Shown: positions 27,110 to 36,448 of the stretch, one piece after another
Layout of the letters: each line of letters begins with the position of its first letter
How positions within the stretch are numbered: the first letter of the stretch is position 1
The notes under the pieces: model-generated
What the model was told of the DNA's origin: nothing
Databases searched by the model: none
What the model saw: the letters and a program-made list of their open reading frames with translations, nothing else
Program-made: the position numbers and the translations under genes
Origin: CAWAND01 sp963783335
GTDB taxonomy: Bacteria; Chloroflexota; Anaerolineae; Anaerolineales; E44-bin32
Reading direction: 5' to 3'
NCBI GenBank assembly: GCA_963783335.1
Contig: CAWAND010000004.1
Span: forward strand, 62,001-126,000
Length of the DNA: 64,000 bases

Positions 27110-27997
27110 ATGAGTCATACCTATCGCAAGGTCGAGCGGGTGATGGCGCCCGATTATGTGCTGGAGGGTGCTGGAGTTCTGCTGCAGCGTTCCTTCGGCC
27201 CCAGCCGGGCCAATCCCTTTGATCCATTCTTGCTCTTCGACCACTTCGCCTTCAACGACCCGCTCGATGGGCCGATCGCCGGCTTTCCGATGCATCCGCA
27301 TCGGGGCATCGAGACCGTGACCTACATGCTCGAGGGAAACACGCGTCATCGAGACAGCCTGGGCAACAGCGGTGTGATCGGTCCGGGCGACGTCCAGTGG
27401 ATGACCAGCGGACGGGGCATTATGCACGAGGAGATGCCCAAGCGCGGCCCCAGCGGGCGGGTGGACGGCTTTCAGCTGTGGGTCAACCTGCCTGCAGCCC
27501 AGAAGCTCAGTCCGCCGCGCTACCGGGGCATCACAGCCGACGAGATTCCCGCCGTCGAACAGGACGGGGTGACGGTCCGAACCGTCGCCGGTGCGTTCCA
27601 AGGGGTGGAGGGTGCCGTTTCGGAGATTGCCGCCAGACCGATCTACATGGATGTCACCCTGGACCCCACGGCCGAATTCGAGGTTGGGATCCCACAGGGC
27701 CATACGGCTATTGCCTACCTGTTCGAGGGTGAGGCGCTCTTCGGATCCGATGGGGAAGACCACGGAGAGGCGGTCGGGGCGGTCAAGATGGTGGTCTTCG
27801 GCGACGGTGATCATTTGAGGGTCCAGGCCGGGCCGGGTTCCCAGGCGCGCTTCATGTTGATGGCCGGCGCCCCTTTTGGAGAGCCCATCGTGCCTTATGG
27901 TCCGTTTGTGATGAACACCGAAGACGAGATCCGACAGGCGTTGTATGACCTGCGCAACGGGACATTTGTCAAGGATGGTCCGGTCGCTGGAAGTTGA
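27110..27997 (+). CDS. pirin family protein
   Basis: 295 residues from the ATG at 27110 (GGGAGG seven to eight bases upstream). Two cupin domains; the first carries the metal ligands HPHRGIET and GRGIMHEE typical of pirins, which bind Fe(II). Bacterial pirins act as quercetinase-like dioxygenases or redox-responsive binding partners. It appears to be a single gene; the palindrome upstream would fit redox control. Confidence 0.93.
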   Translation: MSHTYRKVERVMAPDYVLEGAGVLLQRSFGPSRANPFDPFLLFDHFAFNDPLDGPIAGFPMHPHRGIETVTYMLEGNTRHRDSLGNSGVIGPGDVQWMTSGRGIMHEEMPKRGPSGRVDGFQLWVNLPAAQKLSPPRYRGITADEIPAVEQDGVTVRTVAGAFQGVEGAVSEIAARPIYMDVTLDPTAEFEVGIPQGHTAIAYLFEGEALFGSDGEDHGEAVGAVKMVVFGDGDHLRVQAGPGSQARFMLMAGAPFGEPIVPYGPFVMNTEDEIRQALYDLRNGTFVKDGPVAGS

Positions 27998-28394
27998 CGA
28001 GAACAGCGTGGTTTGATACCCAAGCCTTCGCATGGGTCGCAGACCTAATCAGCGCTCTCCGATTGCCATCAGTGTACAGAGTGGGTACAATAACAAATCA
28101 ATCTATCGGTATCAGATCGCGATCGTTTTTCGACTGCAGGCACTTCCTACAGCCGAGACCGCACATCAAAGGTTAGGGGCGGTAGGCTACGTTCGGTTTT
28201 TGTCTCGGCACGGTTTGTACTCCCAATAGTCTTCATCTATGTGATTCGCCCTTTGGGCGAACCTTCGGCCACCCCTTGGGTGGCCTGTTTCGATTCCGGC
28301 CGCCTTGTGGGGACTGGAGACCTGCGACGCATCCATTCTCGACCGAAGAGCGGCGTGCGACAGGTAGTCAAATCCATCTTGTTGGAGGGATGTC
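27998..28394 (+). other. 397-bp gene-free stretch with two tandem hairpins
   Basis: No gene is supported here. The middle is AT-richer (GTACAATAACAAATCAATC around 28084-28104). Two stable hairpins follow: TTCGCCC-TTT-GGGCGAA (28245-28261) and GGCCACCC-CTT-GGGTGGCC (28267-28285) then TGTTTC. They are 110 bases before the next start codon, so they may terminate pirin transcription or form part of a leader. I recognise no riboswitch. Confidence 0.45.
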
Positions 28395-29811
28395 ATGAGT
28401 CGGTATGGACGATGGTTGATGGGCGCCACGCTGGTTCTCTTGGTGGCGGGCTGCAATATGTTTACGAACCCGCAGATTGGAGGCGGAGGGGATCCGATCG
28501 CCTGGATAGACCAACCTCTGGATGGATCCAGTTTTCCCGTGGGTTCTGTTCCGGTCCTGATCCATGCCAGCGGACCCACCGGAATCTCGGCCATCAGGCT
28601 GGATGTCAATGGGAAGTACGCTTCAATCCTCAGCGCCGGACAGCACGCAAGGTGGCCTGGCGCAGGTCCAGTTCTCGTGGAATCCCTCAACTCCTGGCAA
28701 TTACACGCTGCAGGCCTATGCATCTGGAGCCTACAACGTCTGGGGGCCGCCAGCTCAGGCGGTCGTGTCGATCACGGGTGCCAAGACACCCCAAGTCGCC
28801 ACGATGTCCTCGCAATGCACGTTCACGGCGGCCAGCGACCTCGACATCTACATGCGCCCCAGCCTGAGTGCGGATGTCTTCTCCCACGTCTCGGCCGGCT
28901 TCTCGGCGCAAATCCAGGCGCAAACCTCGGATGGCTGGCTTGGCTTTGATCCGGGCGTGGCGCAAGCCGCCAACACCGGTCCCTTCCGCCTGCGCTGGAT
29001 CCCCCCCAACACTGCCGCCACAACGGGCGACTGCAGCGGATTGCCCCAGGTGTGGGGTCCGCCGCCAGGCGTGTGCTTCTTGATGCCCATGGCCAAGATC
29101 AACCTGTACACCCAACCGGACAAGAATGCTGCCGTATCCACAACCATCGGTCCGGATCAATACGCCACTGTGGACGGCATCAATCCGAACGGTTGGGCGT
29201 CGGTGGAGCAGGCACCCGGAACGTCGGGGTCGTTTTTCAGCGGATGGGTCGCACCTGAGGACATCAACATCAACGGTCCCTGTGATTTCCCTGCGGCCTC
29301 GCCGACCATGGCGCCAACCTCAACGTCGACGCCCGGGCCCACACTCAGCGTTCAGGGGACGCCGCCATCCACCAACAGCCTCTACTTCGGCTCCGGGAGC
29401 TGCAGCCCGATAAACGTGGCCTTTGGGGCGCAAGCCAGCGACTCCAGCGCTGTGAAGGCCATGGTCTTCTTCTATCGTCTGAAAGACAGCGCCACTGGGA
29501 AGACCACCAACTGGTCGAGCGGCCAGGCGATGAACCCTGACGGCGCAGGGCACTACACGCTGTCCTTGTCTGGGCGCCAGCTTGATGGGGGCACCGGGTA
29601 CCAGAAGGCCACGGTCGAGTATCAGTTCGCGCTCCAGCCGAAACAAGGCCAGATCGTGCGCAGCCAGGTGTATACGGACGTGCAGCTGCTTCGCTGCGGG
29701 ACGATCGTCGTTCCTCCGCCCGTCACGATCAACACGCCAACTCCTACCCTGATCAACATCGTGCCTATACCCATACCAATCAACACACCCACGGTCCCGG
29801 TCATTCGATGA
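28395..29811 (+). CDS. lipoprotein with Ig-like and SH3b-like domains, frameshifted
   Basis: Starts with GGAGGG before the ATG at 28395; lipobox LLVAGC (Cys about 20). An Ig-like domain (IDQPLDGSSFPVG to VVSITGA) spans the frameshift near 28632-28637; one base less gives ILSAPDSTQGGLAQV and 471 residues. Two SH3b-like parts follow (DIYMRPSLSADVFSHV and KINLYTQPDKNAAVS) and a Pro/Thr-rich tail with another domain (INVAFGAQASDSSAV). Likely a cell-surface protein; no enzymatic motif. It is followed 33 bases later by another secreted protein gene. Confidence 0.75.
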
Positions 29812-29844
29812 TGACGGTACAGAAGAGCATTGGGAGGCGATGCG

Positions 29845-32133
29845 ATGTCTAGAAGTCTGATGGTTCGACTTGGGTTGCTGGTTGTGGGTCTCGGTGTGGT
29901 GTGTGTGGCGGCGGTGGGGGTGGTCGCATACATGCGCCTGCCCACGCTGGCGCAGCAGGTGCCGCCACCGGGAGGCGGCGTGCTCCTGACTCTCGTCCAG
30001 CCGGTCAATGGAAGCAGTCTGAACGTGGGAGAGACCGTCCCGGTGTCTGCCGAATCGACCGGCACGGCAGACGTCCAATCCGCCGACTTGTGGGTGGACG
30101 GCCAGGACGTCGGCCCGGGCACGCCGAGCTCCGGCGCCCAGCCTTTTAGCACCTACTGGTCTTGGTCACCGGCAGGGCCGGGCGAGCACACGCTCAGCGT
30201 ACATGCTGAACTGAACGATGGCAGCGCGATCACCTCCAATCTGGTACGCGTCTCGGCCGTAAAGCCGACGGGCGCGGTTTCGGCAGCCCTCCCCCAGGGT
30301 GAAAACCCACAGCCGACTCCCACCCCCGCCTCCGGGGGCAACGCGGGTGCGGGAGGCAGCGCCGGAAGCGGTGGTCAGGCAGGGGGTGCGGGTCAGCCGC
30401 CGGCGTCGCCGCCTTCAGGCCCCGGGTTTTGGGTCCAAAGCCATTTGCCCGGAGGGGCTGGGGGCTCCAAGCCGCCGGCGGCGCCTAAGCTGGACGCCCA
30501 GGTGAACGGCTGCGATGTGCAGCTGACGCTCACGGACCAGTCCGACAACGAGTCCGGCTTCGTGATCTACCGTTCGGATCCGGCGACGGTGGACTACAAG
30601 CAGGCCTACCAGTGGGGGCCGGAAAACGGATCGGGCATAACCGTGATCTACCCTGACAAGGGGCTGTACGGCACGGTGAGCTACTACGCAGAGGCTTTCA
30701 ATCAGGCCGGGTCGTCGGACAGCAGCCCCGTCACCGTTCAGGTCAACAATGTGAATTGCCTGACCGTCCAGTGGAGCGGGATTTCGCTGGACCAGGGCAA
30801 GATCACCACTTCCACGCCCGTCGACAACATCTACTGCTACAACTCGACGTCGAACACCCCGTGGACCCGTATCCCTCTGGCTGTAGGCAAGTTCATCCCC
30901 AAAGACCAGGGCGGTTTCGACGTTTCCCAATACATGAACAAATTGATCACGGTCGGCGGCATGAAGACGCCAGTCGATTTGAAGTTCGAGTGCTGGGGCT
31001 GGGCCGGCAGCCAGCTCCAGTACCTCGGATCGGGTCAGCAGACCTTCGATCCCACTCAGCTCGGCGATCTGCACATCACCGGCACCAACTTCGATCTCAC
31101 AGGCGGGCTGCAAGTGAAGCCCCTCAAAGGGCAGCCCCCAGCCCCCGAAATCGTCTTTCCGTATGATGTCCAGCGCACATCGGATCCCGTAGTCTGTACC
31201 CAGCATGCCGGGGTGCTTGGCGGCCTGGTCTGCAAGTCGGCCCTCAAGGATCGCTATGCTGCCATTGTTTGGAAGCTCACCGACTTGTGTGGCATGGGAG
31301 TCACCAATTGCATCACCCAGGTCGACGGATACCACGTCTACGAGCTTCAGAAATCTGGCAAGCCGGCGTTGATCAAGACGATCAACGACCAGAAGAGGAC
31401 GCTGGCTCTGATACCCCCGCCCGGATGGCCCGGACTCCAAGGCACGCAGCACTGCATCATGGTCCGCGCCTTCGTGGGGAAGCTGGAATCGGCAGACAGC
31501 GCCGTGACCTGCTATACCTACGACGATTTGGGCACAGCCACCATCAATCTCAAGCCCACCAATCTGCAGTACCGCTACAACGACACGCTGAAGTGTGGAT
31601 TCAAATACACGCTGGGCATGGTGTACGGCAGTTTCAACGTGCCTGGGGATGCAATCGCTGTCGGACACGCCTACACCACCGGGGACCATTGCGACTATCG
31701 GGAGACGAACTACCGCGGCGGAGTATGGTTCGATTTGAGCCAGATCCCGGGGAAGATCATTGATGCGAGGTTGCAGTACACCTGGGAGGACAGCTTCTAC
31801 CGACCGGCGACAGACGTGGCCACCAACGAAGAGCGTTCGTGCGCTACACACCTGATGCTGGGCACCGATGACTGGCGTGGGAATCCCTACGGAGACAAAC
31901 CCATGACGATCCCGGCCAAAGACTACATGCCGGTGCCGGAGGGCTTCCCCCTCGCTCAGTATGACTTTGACGTCACACCGGTTGTGAAGGCCTGGCGATC
32001 CGGCGCGCAGCAGAATTATGGTTTCGTTCTGCGGGGCTATGAACAAGCGCCGGGATCAGATTCCTTCTCCAAAGGCTCGTGCGCGTCGCTGTACAATGGT
32101 TTCGTGCTGCAGGTCACCTACTACAAGCCCTAG
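29845..32133 (+). CDS. large exported multidomain protein (Ig-like, FN3-like, DNRLRE-like)
   Basis: 762 residues from the ATG at 29845 with GGGAGG eight bases upstream. N-terminal membrane/signal helix (about 5-28), an Ig-like domain (VQPVNGSSLNVGETVP, similar to that of the preceding gene), a Gly/Ala/Pro linker, an FN3-like domain (NGCDVQLTLTDQSDNESGF) and a C-terminal domain with FDVTPVVKAWRSG typical of DNRLRE-type modules in surface proteins. Probably forms part of the same surface assembly as its neighbour; precise role unknown. Confidence 0.75.
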   Translation: MSRSLMVRLGLLVVGLGVVCVAAVGVVAYMRLPTLAQQVPPPGGGVLLTLVQPVNGSSLNVGETVPVSAESTGTADVQSADLWVDGQDVGPGTPSSGAQPFSTYWSWSPAGPGEHTLSVHAELNDGSAITSNLVRVSAVKPTGAVSAALPQGENPQPTPTPASGGNAGAGGSAGSGGQAGGAGQPPASPPSGPGFWVQSHLPGGAGGSKPPAAPKLDAQVNGCDVQLTLTDQSDNESGFVIYRSDPATVDYKQAYQWGPENGSGITVIYPDKGLYGTVSYYAEAFNQAGSSDSSPVTVQVNNVNCLTVQWSGISLDQGKITTSTPVDNIYCYNSTSNTPWTRIPLAVGKFIPKDQGGFDVSQYMNKLITVGGMKTPVDLKFECWGWAGSQLQYLGSGQQTFDPTQLGDLHITGTNFDLTGGLQVKPLKGQPPAPEIVFPYDVQRTSDPVVCTQHAGVLGGLVCKSALKDRYAAIVWKLTDLCGMGVTNCITQVDGYHVYELQKSGKPALIKTINDQKRTLALIPPPGWPGLQGTQHCIMVRAFVGKLESADSAVTCYTYDDLGTATINLKPTNLQYRYNDTLKCGFKYTLGMVYGSFNVPGDAIAVGHAYTTGDHCDYRETNYRGGVWFDLSQIPGKIIDARLQYTWEDSFYRPATDVATNEERSCATHLMLGTDDWRGNPYGDKPMTIPAKDYMPVPEGFPLAQYDFDVTPVVKAWRSGAQQNYGFVLRGYEQAPGSDSFSKGSCASLYNGFVLQVTYYKP

Positions 32134-32238
32134 GGCTTGCACCGACCCGAACGACGCAAGAGTGACTCGGCCAGGCGGGGACAGACCTGGCTGAGTTAGG
32201 GCTGCCTATGAGCCGAAATCGAGTACCATGGGCTCCTT

Positions 32239-33351
32239 ATGACTCGCTTGCGGCGCACTGTGCTGGTCGGTATTCCTTTCGCTGTCGTCATTGGCGTTGG
32301 GTCCGCCGCCGCGTGTTCCGGGCCGGGAAAGCCCCCGTCAGCAGCTGTCAACGCCACGCCGGTGCCAAGTCACACGCCGTCTCCAATGCCCACAGCAACC
32401 GTGACGCCGACTTCGACCATCACGCCCAGCCCGACACCCACCCTGCACCCGTTGACGATTGAGTCGATGCGCCAACGGGACTATCCCGGCAGTCCAATCA
32501 CCATCGAAGAGACCCTGCCTTCCGGAGGCAACTACAGCCGATACATCGCCTCCTACATCTCTGAAGGCAACACGATCTACGGGCTGCTCACTGTCCCGTA
32601 CGGCGAGCCTCCAGATACGGGCTGGCCGGTGATCATCTTCAATCACGGCTACATCCCGCCCGATATCTATCAGACCACGTCCCGCTACGTGGCCTACGTC
32701 GACGCCATCGCCCGCCACGGTTACATCGTCTTCAAGCCGGACTACCGTGGCCATGGGGCCTCGGAAGGCGCGCCCAGCGGCGCCTACGGCTCCCCGGACT
32801 ATGTGGTGGATGTGATCAATGCCATGGTGTCGATGGAAAACTACCCAGGTGCCGACCGCAGCCGGGTAGGCATGTGGGGCCATTCGATGGGCGGCTACAT
32901 CACCCTGCGGGCGATGGTCATCCGGCCGGATGTGAAGGTGGGTGTCATCTGGGCCGGGGTGGTGGCCTCCTATCCTGATCTGATCAACCTCTGGCACCGG
33001 ACGCCCGTCGCGCCCGGTACCCCGACGCCCACCCCTCGCAGCAGCCGCGGCTGGAGGGGCGGGCTGTCCAGCGTGTACGGCACACCGGACGAGAACCCCG
33101 CCTTCTGGGACTCGATCTCGGCCAACGCCTACTTGGGGGACCTCTCGGGACCGCTTCAGCTTCATCATGGGACGGTCGACCACGAGGTGCCGCTGATCTT
33201 CTCGCAGACTTTGTACGACCAGGTGCAGGCGGCCGGTGGGACGGTTGAGCTGTATGTCTACCCCGGCGCGGACCATAACTTGGCCAAGCCCTTCAGCCTG
33301 GCCATGCAGCGCACTTTGACCTTCTTCGACCGCTACCTGAAGCCGGAGTAG
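32239..33351 (+). CDS. secreted alpha/beta hydrolase (prolyl-oligopeptidase/dienelactone-hydrolase-like)
   Basis: 370 residues; signal with Cys in SAAACSG (lipobox-like), a Thr/Pro linker, then an alpha/beta-hydrolase core: VIIFNHGYIPP, FKPDYRGHGASEG, nucleophile Ser in GMWGHSMGGY, Asp in HGTVDHEVP and His in YPGADHNLAK. This order is that of S9-like peptidases/esterases. A Pro/Thr/Arg insert (about residues 255-275) lies before the last third. Substrate unknown. Confidence 0.85.
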   Translation: MTRLRRTVLVGIPFAVVIGVGSAAACSGPGKPPSAAVNATPVPSHTPSPMPTATVTPTSTITPSPTPTLHPLTIESMRQRDYPGSPITIEETLPSGGNYSRYIASYISEGNTIYGLLTVPYGEPPDTGWPVIIFNHGYIPPDIYQTTSRYVAYVDAIARHGYIVFKPDYRGHGASEGAPSGAYGSPDYVVDVINAMVSMENYPGADRSRVGMWGHSMGGYITLRAMVIRPDVKVGVIWAGVVASYPDLINLWHRTPVAPGTPTPTPRSSRGWRGGLSSVYGTPDENPAFWDSISANAYLGDLSGPLQLHHGTVDHEVPLIFSQTLYDQVQAAGGTVELYVYPGADHNLAKPFSLAMQRTLTFFDRYLKPE

Positions 33352-33438
33352 CCGCTCGCAGCGCAGGCCGAAGAGGGGACAGGGGAGTTGGGCGGAGGGG
33401 CTTGTGGAAAACTGGGGCTATGCAAAACGCAAAAAGGC

Positions 33439-33595
33439 TGATATGATATCGACTTGAAGGCAGCATGCACGTTCCGTCTGGAAGTCAATGGCGATGGGCC
33501 CGGGCTGCAAAGCTAGGGCCCTTTTGCTTAACCGCCTGACCGCCAGGGACGAGACAAGCGCCTCAAACACCAGATGCCCAAGGAGGCACGTAGCA
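33439..33595 (+). promoter_or_regulatory. extended -10 promoter and structured leader of the second cold-shock gene
   Basis: TGATATGAT (33439-33447) is a perfect extended -10 box. The leader then has GTTCCGTCTGGAAGTC (33471-33486), a hairpin GGCCCGGGCT / AGCTAGGGCC (33497-33506, 33511-33520) followed by CTTTTG, a segment GCGCCTCAAA and AAGGAGGCAC. Each element matches the leader at 11-139 in order and nearly in spacing. The hairpin has one mismatch and one G-U pair compared with the other copy, so pairing is conserved while bases differ. Confidence 0.7.
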
Positions 33596-33805
33596 ATGTC
33601 GGATCGAGTTCTTGGTACAGTCAAGTGGTTCAACGCCGGGAAGGGTTATGGCTTTATTGAGCGTGAAGAAGGCGAAGACGTCTTCGTTCACTTCTCAGCC
33701 ATCCAGGCGGACGGCTTCCGCTCGCTCGAAGAGGGCCAGCAGGTGGAATTTTCCATCGAGCAGGGCCCCAAGGGCCTGCAGGCGGCCGAAGTCAAGGTCG
33801 TCTAG
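33596..33805 (+). CDS. csp: cold-shock domain protein (CspA family), second copy
   Basis: 69 residues with GTVKWFNAGKGYGFI (RNP1) and DVFVHFSAI (RNP2). It is a paralogue of the protein at 140-349, with the same length and the same leader, so the pair arose by duplication or both keep an ancestral control region. ATG chosen by homology and by AAGGAGG nine bases before it; the longer open frame covers the leader. A strong terminator follows. Confidence 0.95.
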   Translation: MSDRVLGTVKWFNAGKGYGFIEREEGEDVFVHFSAIQADGFRSLEEGQQVEFSIEQGPKGLQAAEVKVV

Positions 33806-33829
33806 CGATCCCCTGACTTAGTCAACCCA

Positions 33830-33865
33830 AGAGCCCCTCTCGCCGAGAGGGGCTCTTTCGTTTTT
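33830..33865 (+). terminator. Rho-independent terminator of the second csp
   Basis: 12-bp perfect stem AGAGCCCCTCTC / GAGAGGGGCTCT with a GCC loop, followed by TTCGTTTTT. Confidence 0.93.
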
Positions 33866-33937
33866 CCAGCCGGATGGACGGCGAAGAGCATCGAAGTCTG
33901 TTCCGGTTTGCGCTGACGCTTGGCGTAGAATGGGGGG

Positions 33938-34396
33938 ATGATGACCCAAGACGATGCGCACCCACCTGAACCGGATGCACCGGCGGAGGACCTGACCGAA
34001 AAGGGTGAGGAGGCCGCCACGCCCGCCGCCAGTTGGACGAACGTGGTTTCAGAGTCTTCCACCTTTTCTTTCGAAGCCCAAGAAGTGCTGGGGAGGGCGG
34101 TTGTCGATCCCGCCTTCCGAGAGCTCTTGTTCCAGGAGCCCGACGAGGCGTTGGCTGGTTTGACGATCCCAGAGCCAGACCGGGGGCACATCTTGGGAGT
34201 CGATCGTCGCTTGTTCACCTCTGTCGTCGAGGGCCTGAAGCTGGAACTGGCCAGGGCTGTGGCCGAGCTGGATGCAGAGGAGGCGCGGGTGGTCGCCCTG
34301 GCGAAGGCCTGGGAGGCCGAGATCCTTGCCATTTGGCCGGACGACGATGACGAACCGGAATCACCGGAGTCGTCAGGCGAGGGTGACCCAGAATGA
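33938..34396 (+). CDS. NHLP-clan (Os1348-like) small acidic protein
   Basis: 152 residues. The middle (about 45-100) has EVLGRAVVDPAFRELLFQEP and DEALAGLTIPEPDRGHI, the pattern of the Os1348/Franean1_4349 NHLP-clan domain known from leader regions of some ribosomally made peptides. The N-terminus is acidic and low complexity; the last 20 residues (WPDDDDEPESPESSGEGDPE) are a very acidic tail. The stop overlaps the start of the next gene (ATGA), so the two are translationally coupled. A precursor, a carrier or a binding partner of the methyltransferase are all possible; nothing shows cleavage or modification. Confidence 0.7.
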   Translation: MMTQDDAHPPEPDAPAEDLTEKGEEAATPAASWTNVVSESSTFSFEAQEVLGRAVVDPAFRELLFQEPDEALAGLTIPEPDRGHILGVDRRLFTSVVEGLKLELARAVAELDAEEARVVALAKAWEAEILAIWPDDDDEPESPESSGEGDPE

Positions 34397-35229
34397 GGCA
34401 GGGTGTCCTGGCCAAGGTGGTCCTTGCGGCCATTGACCATCCAGATTTCAAGACCCGACTGCTGAATTCGCCGGCGGAAGTCGCCAGGAACTTACGGCTC
34501 GATGCTTCGGATGTCGGAGAACTGGCTGCAATCGGCCCCGACGGTTTCGACGCCCTGATGGGCAGCATGATCATCCACCGTGTGCTGCCCTTCCCGGTGG
34601 GCCGGCGGCTGATGATTGTGCCCATCGACTTCGCGGGAGATGTTCATACCGATCGCCAAGTCATTCGGCTCGATCAGGGACGTGAGGGAGCTTGGATCGG
34701 CGCCAGCGGCACGTCCGAGATTGAAGGTCGGGTGTTCGGGAGCGGCAGCCACCCGACGACGGCGCTCTGCCTGGAGCTTCTGGATGACCTCCTGGCTCCT
34801 GGCCAGTCGGTTCTCGACCTTGGGACCGGATCGGGCGTGGTGGCGATTGCGGCCGGGAGACTGGGCGCCAGCTCGGTTGACGCCTGCGACATCGATCCGT
34901 TTGCCGTGGAAACGGCTCAGGAGAACGTCGGAGCCAACGATCTGCAGGACGTGATCACCGTCACGCAGGACGACTTCCCGTCACTTTCGAAACGCGTTGA
35001 ACCTGGCGCATACGATCTCATCGTCTCCAACATCCTGGCGCCGGTCCACGAAGCCAATCTGCGGGATGGCCTGGCGCGGCTACTGCGCCCAGGAGGCAGG
35101 ATGGTCCTCAGCGGCTTCAAGGATAGCCACGTTGCGGGCCTTCGGACGTGCCTGGAGGAGCAGGGTCTCGAGCTGGATGCCGTTCACCAATCCGGCCCGT
35201 GGATCGCCATGGCCAGCCACCGGATCTGA
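34393..35229 (+). CDS. PrmA-like methyltransferase with an N-terminal NHLP-clan domain
   Basis: 278 residues. The first 55 residues (VVLAAIDHPDFKTRLLNSP, AEVARNLRLDASDVGELAA) align without gaps to the NHLP-type domain of the preceding gene: a D/H-P-x-F at the same place, then P-x-E-x-A and D-x-G. The rest is PrmA-like: FGSGSHPTTALCLELLDDLL, SAM motif VLDLGTGSGVVAIAAG, VSNILAPV. In PrmA the N-terminal domain docks on ribosomal protein L11; here it is replaced, so the target is probably the neighbouring protein and not L11 (inference). The 294 bp after it hold no gene. Confidence 0.75.
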   Translation: MRQGVLAKVVLAAIDHPDFKTRLLNSPAEVARNLRLDASDVGELAAIGPDGFDALMGSMIIHRVLPFPVGRRLMIVPIDFAGDVHTDRQVIRLDQGREGAWIGASGTSEIEGRVFGSGSHPTTALCLELLDDLLAPGQSVLDLGTGSGVVAIAAGRLGASSVDACDIDPFAVETAQENVGANDLQDVITVTQDDFPSLSKRVEPGAYDLIVSNILAPVHEANLRDGLARLLRPGGRMVLSGFKDSHVAGLRTCLEEQGLELDAVHQSGPWIAMASHRI

Positions 35230-35523
35230 TCGACTGCCATCCCTTTCTTTCCTTATCGGACAGCTCAACCCAACTCGTTCAGGCTGCGCTTCAGCCGGCA
35301 GTTGGCAGGACCTTCGTTCTGTTCCGTGCAGCAGGAGCGCCTGGGATGGGGTCCTGGGACGAACGGACCTCCACATCGACCGGCGGAAGGTGGTTGGGCG
35401 CATATGACGATCTGCACGTGGGAGGAAAGACGAATGGATCTTGATGGCAGGCGGCGATGCGCATAGGATTCATGCTTGCAATACATGAGGGCGGTTGTCA
35501 TTTGCCAGGAAGAGAGACCTACC

Positions 35524-36447
35524 ATGCCAGCCTCTGACCCCGCAGTGATTGTGAAAAATGTCACAAAACGTTACGCGGGATTCACTGCCGTGGACGACCT
35601 GTCATTTGAGGTGCGTCGCGGTGAGATCTTCGGCCTTTTGGGACCCAACGGGGCCGGAAAGACCACCACCATCCGCATGATCTTGGACATCATCCGCCCG
35701 GGTGCCGGTGAGATCACCGTCCTCGGGGCCCCGATGGGTGAGTCGACCAAGGCTCGCATCGGCTATCTGCCCGAGGAGCGAGGTCTGTATGATGACATGA
35801 CCTTGCTCGACACCTTGGTCTTCCTGGCACAGCTGAAAGGGCTGGATCGGAGGACCGCCGCAGCTCGAGCGGAGGCGCTGCTGCGGGAGGTGGAGCTGTG
35901 GGAAGAGCGCAGCCGTAAGATCAAGGCCCTGAGCCGAGGCATGAATCAGAAAGCACAGTTTGTGGCCGCGACCCTGCACAAACCGGAGTTGATCATCATC
36001 GACGAGCCGTTCAGCGGCCTCGATCCGGTCAACACCCGCTTGATCAAGAGCCTGCTCTACCGCCTGCGTGACCAGGGCGCGGCGATCGTCATGAGCACGC
36101 ATCAGATGAACCAGGTAGAGGAGATGTGCCAGCGCATCCTGCTGATCGATCACGGGCGTGACGTGCTGCACGGCGAAGTTGCCGAAGTGCGAAGACGATA
36201 CTCGGAGCATGCCGTCGAAGTTAATCTCAACCGGGAGATCGACTCCGTCCCGGGTGTGGAGCGGCTCCAGGCGCAGGACGGTGGCTACCGGTTGCTGCTG
36301 GAGCCAGGCGTCGATCCGGCGGATGTCCTGAAGAGCCTGGTGGACCTGCCCGGGCTGCGGGTCGACCGCTTTGAGCAGGTGCAGATGTCCTTGGACGAGA
36401 TCTTCGTGCGCGTCGTCGGCCGGGCTGAAGCGCAGGAGCTTGCCTGA
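35524..36447 (+). CDS. ABC transporter ATP-binding protein (ABC-2 type, NatA/YhaQ-like)
   Basis: 307 residues from the ATG at 35524 (GGAAGAGAG upstream). Walker A GPNGAGKTT, signature LSRGMNQKAQ, Walker B LIIIDEPFSGLDP and the switch His in MSTHQMNQ. The C-terminal domain (DUF4162-like) is typical of NatA-type exporters. Next come two permease genes, the first only one base after the stop, so this is a complete exporter, possibly for Na+ or a small peptide/drug. A palindrome inside the first codons (35549-35566) may be coincidence. Confidence 0.93.
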   Translation: MPASDPAVIVKNVTKRYAGFTAVDDLSFEVRRGEIFGLLGPNGAGKTTTIRMILDIIRPGAGEITVLGAPMGESTKARIGYLPEERGLYDDMTLLDTLVFLAQLKGLDRRTAAARAEALLREVELWEERSRKIKALSRGMNQKAQFVAATLHKPELIIIDEPFSGLDPVNTRLIKSLLYRLRDQGAAIVMSTHQMNQVEEMCQRILLIDHGRDVLHGEVAEVRRRYSEHAVEVNLNREIDSVPGVERLQAQDGGYRLLLEPGVDPADVLKSLVDLPGLRVDRFEQVQMSLDEIFVRVVGRAEAQELA

Positions 36448-36448
36448 C

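Noticed and set aside
28286..28310. Possible tRNA T-arm GTTTCGATTCCGG
   Set aside because: No acceptor stem, D-arm or anticodon arm can be folded around it; two simple hairpins explain the region.
30415..32046. Minus-strand open frame of 543 codons
   Set aside because: Antisense shadow of the exported multidomain protein in GC-rich DNA; no motif or ribosome-binding site.
35549..35566. TTGTGAAAAATGTCACAA as an operator in the ABC transporter gene
   Set aside because: It lies inside the coding region and encodes the family-typical N-terminal strand VIVKNVTKRY, so it can be a by-product of the protein sequence. Kept in the count of the palindrome only with this caution.
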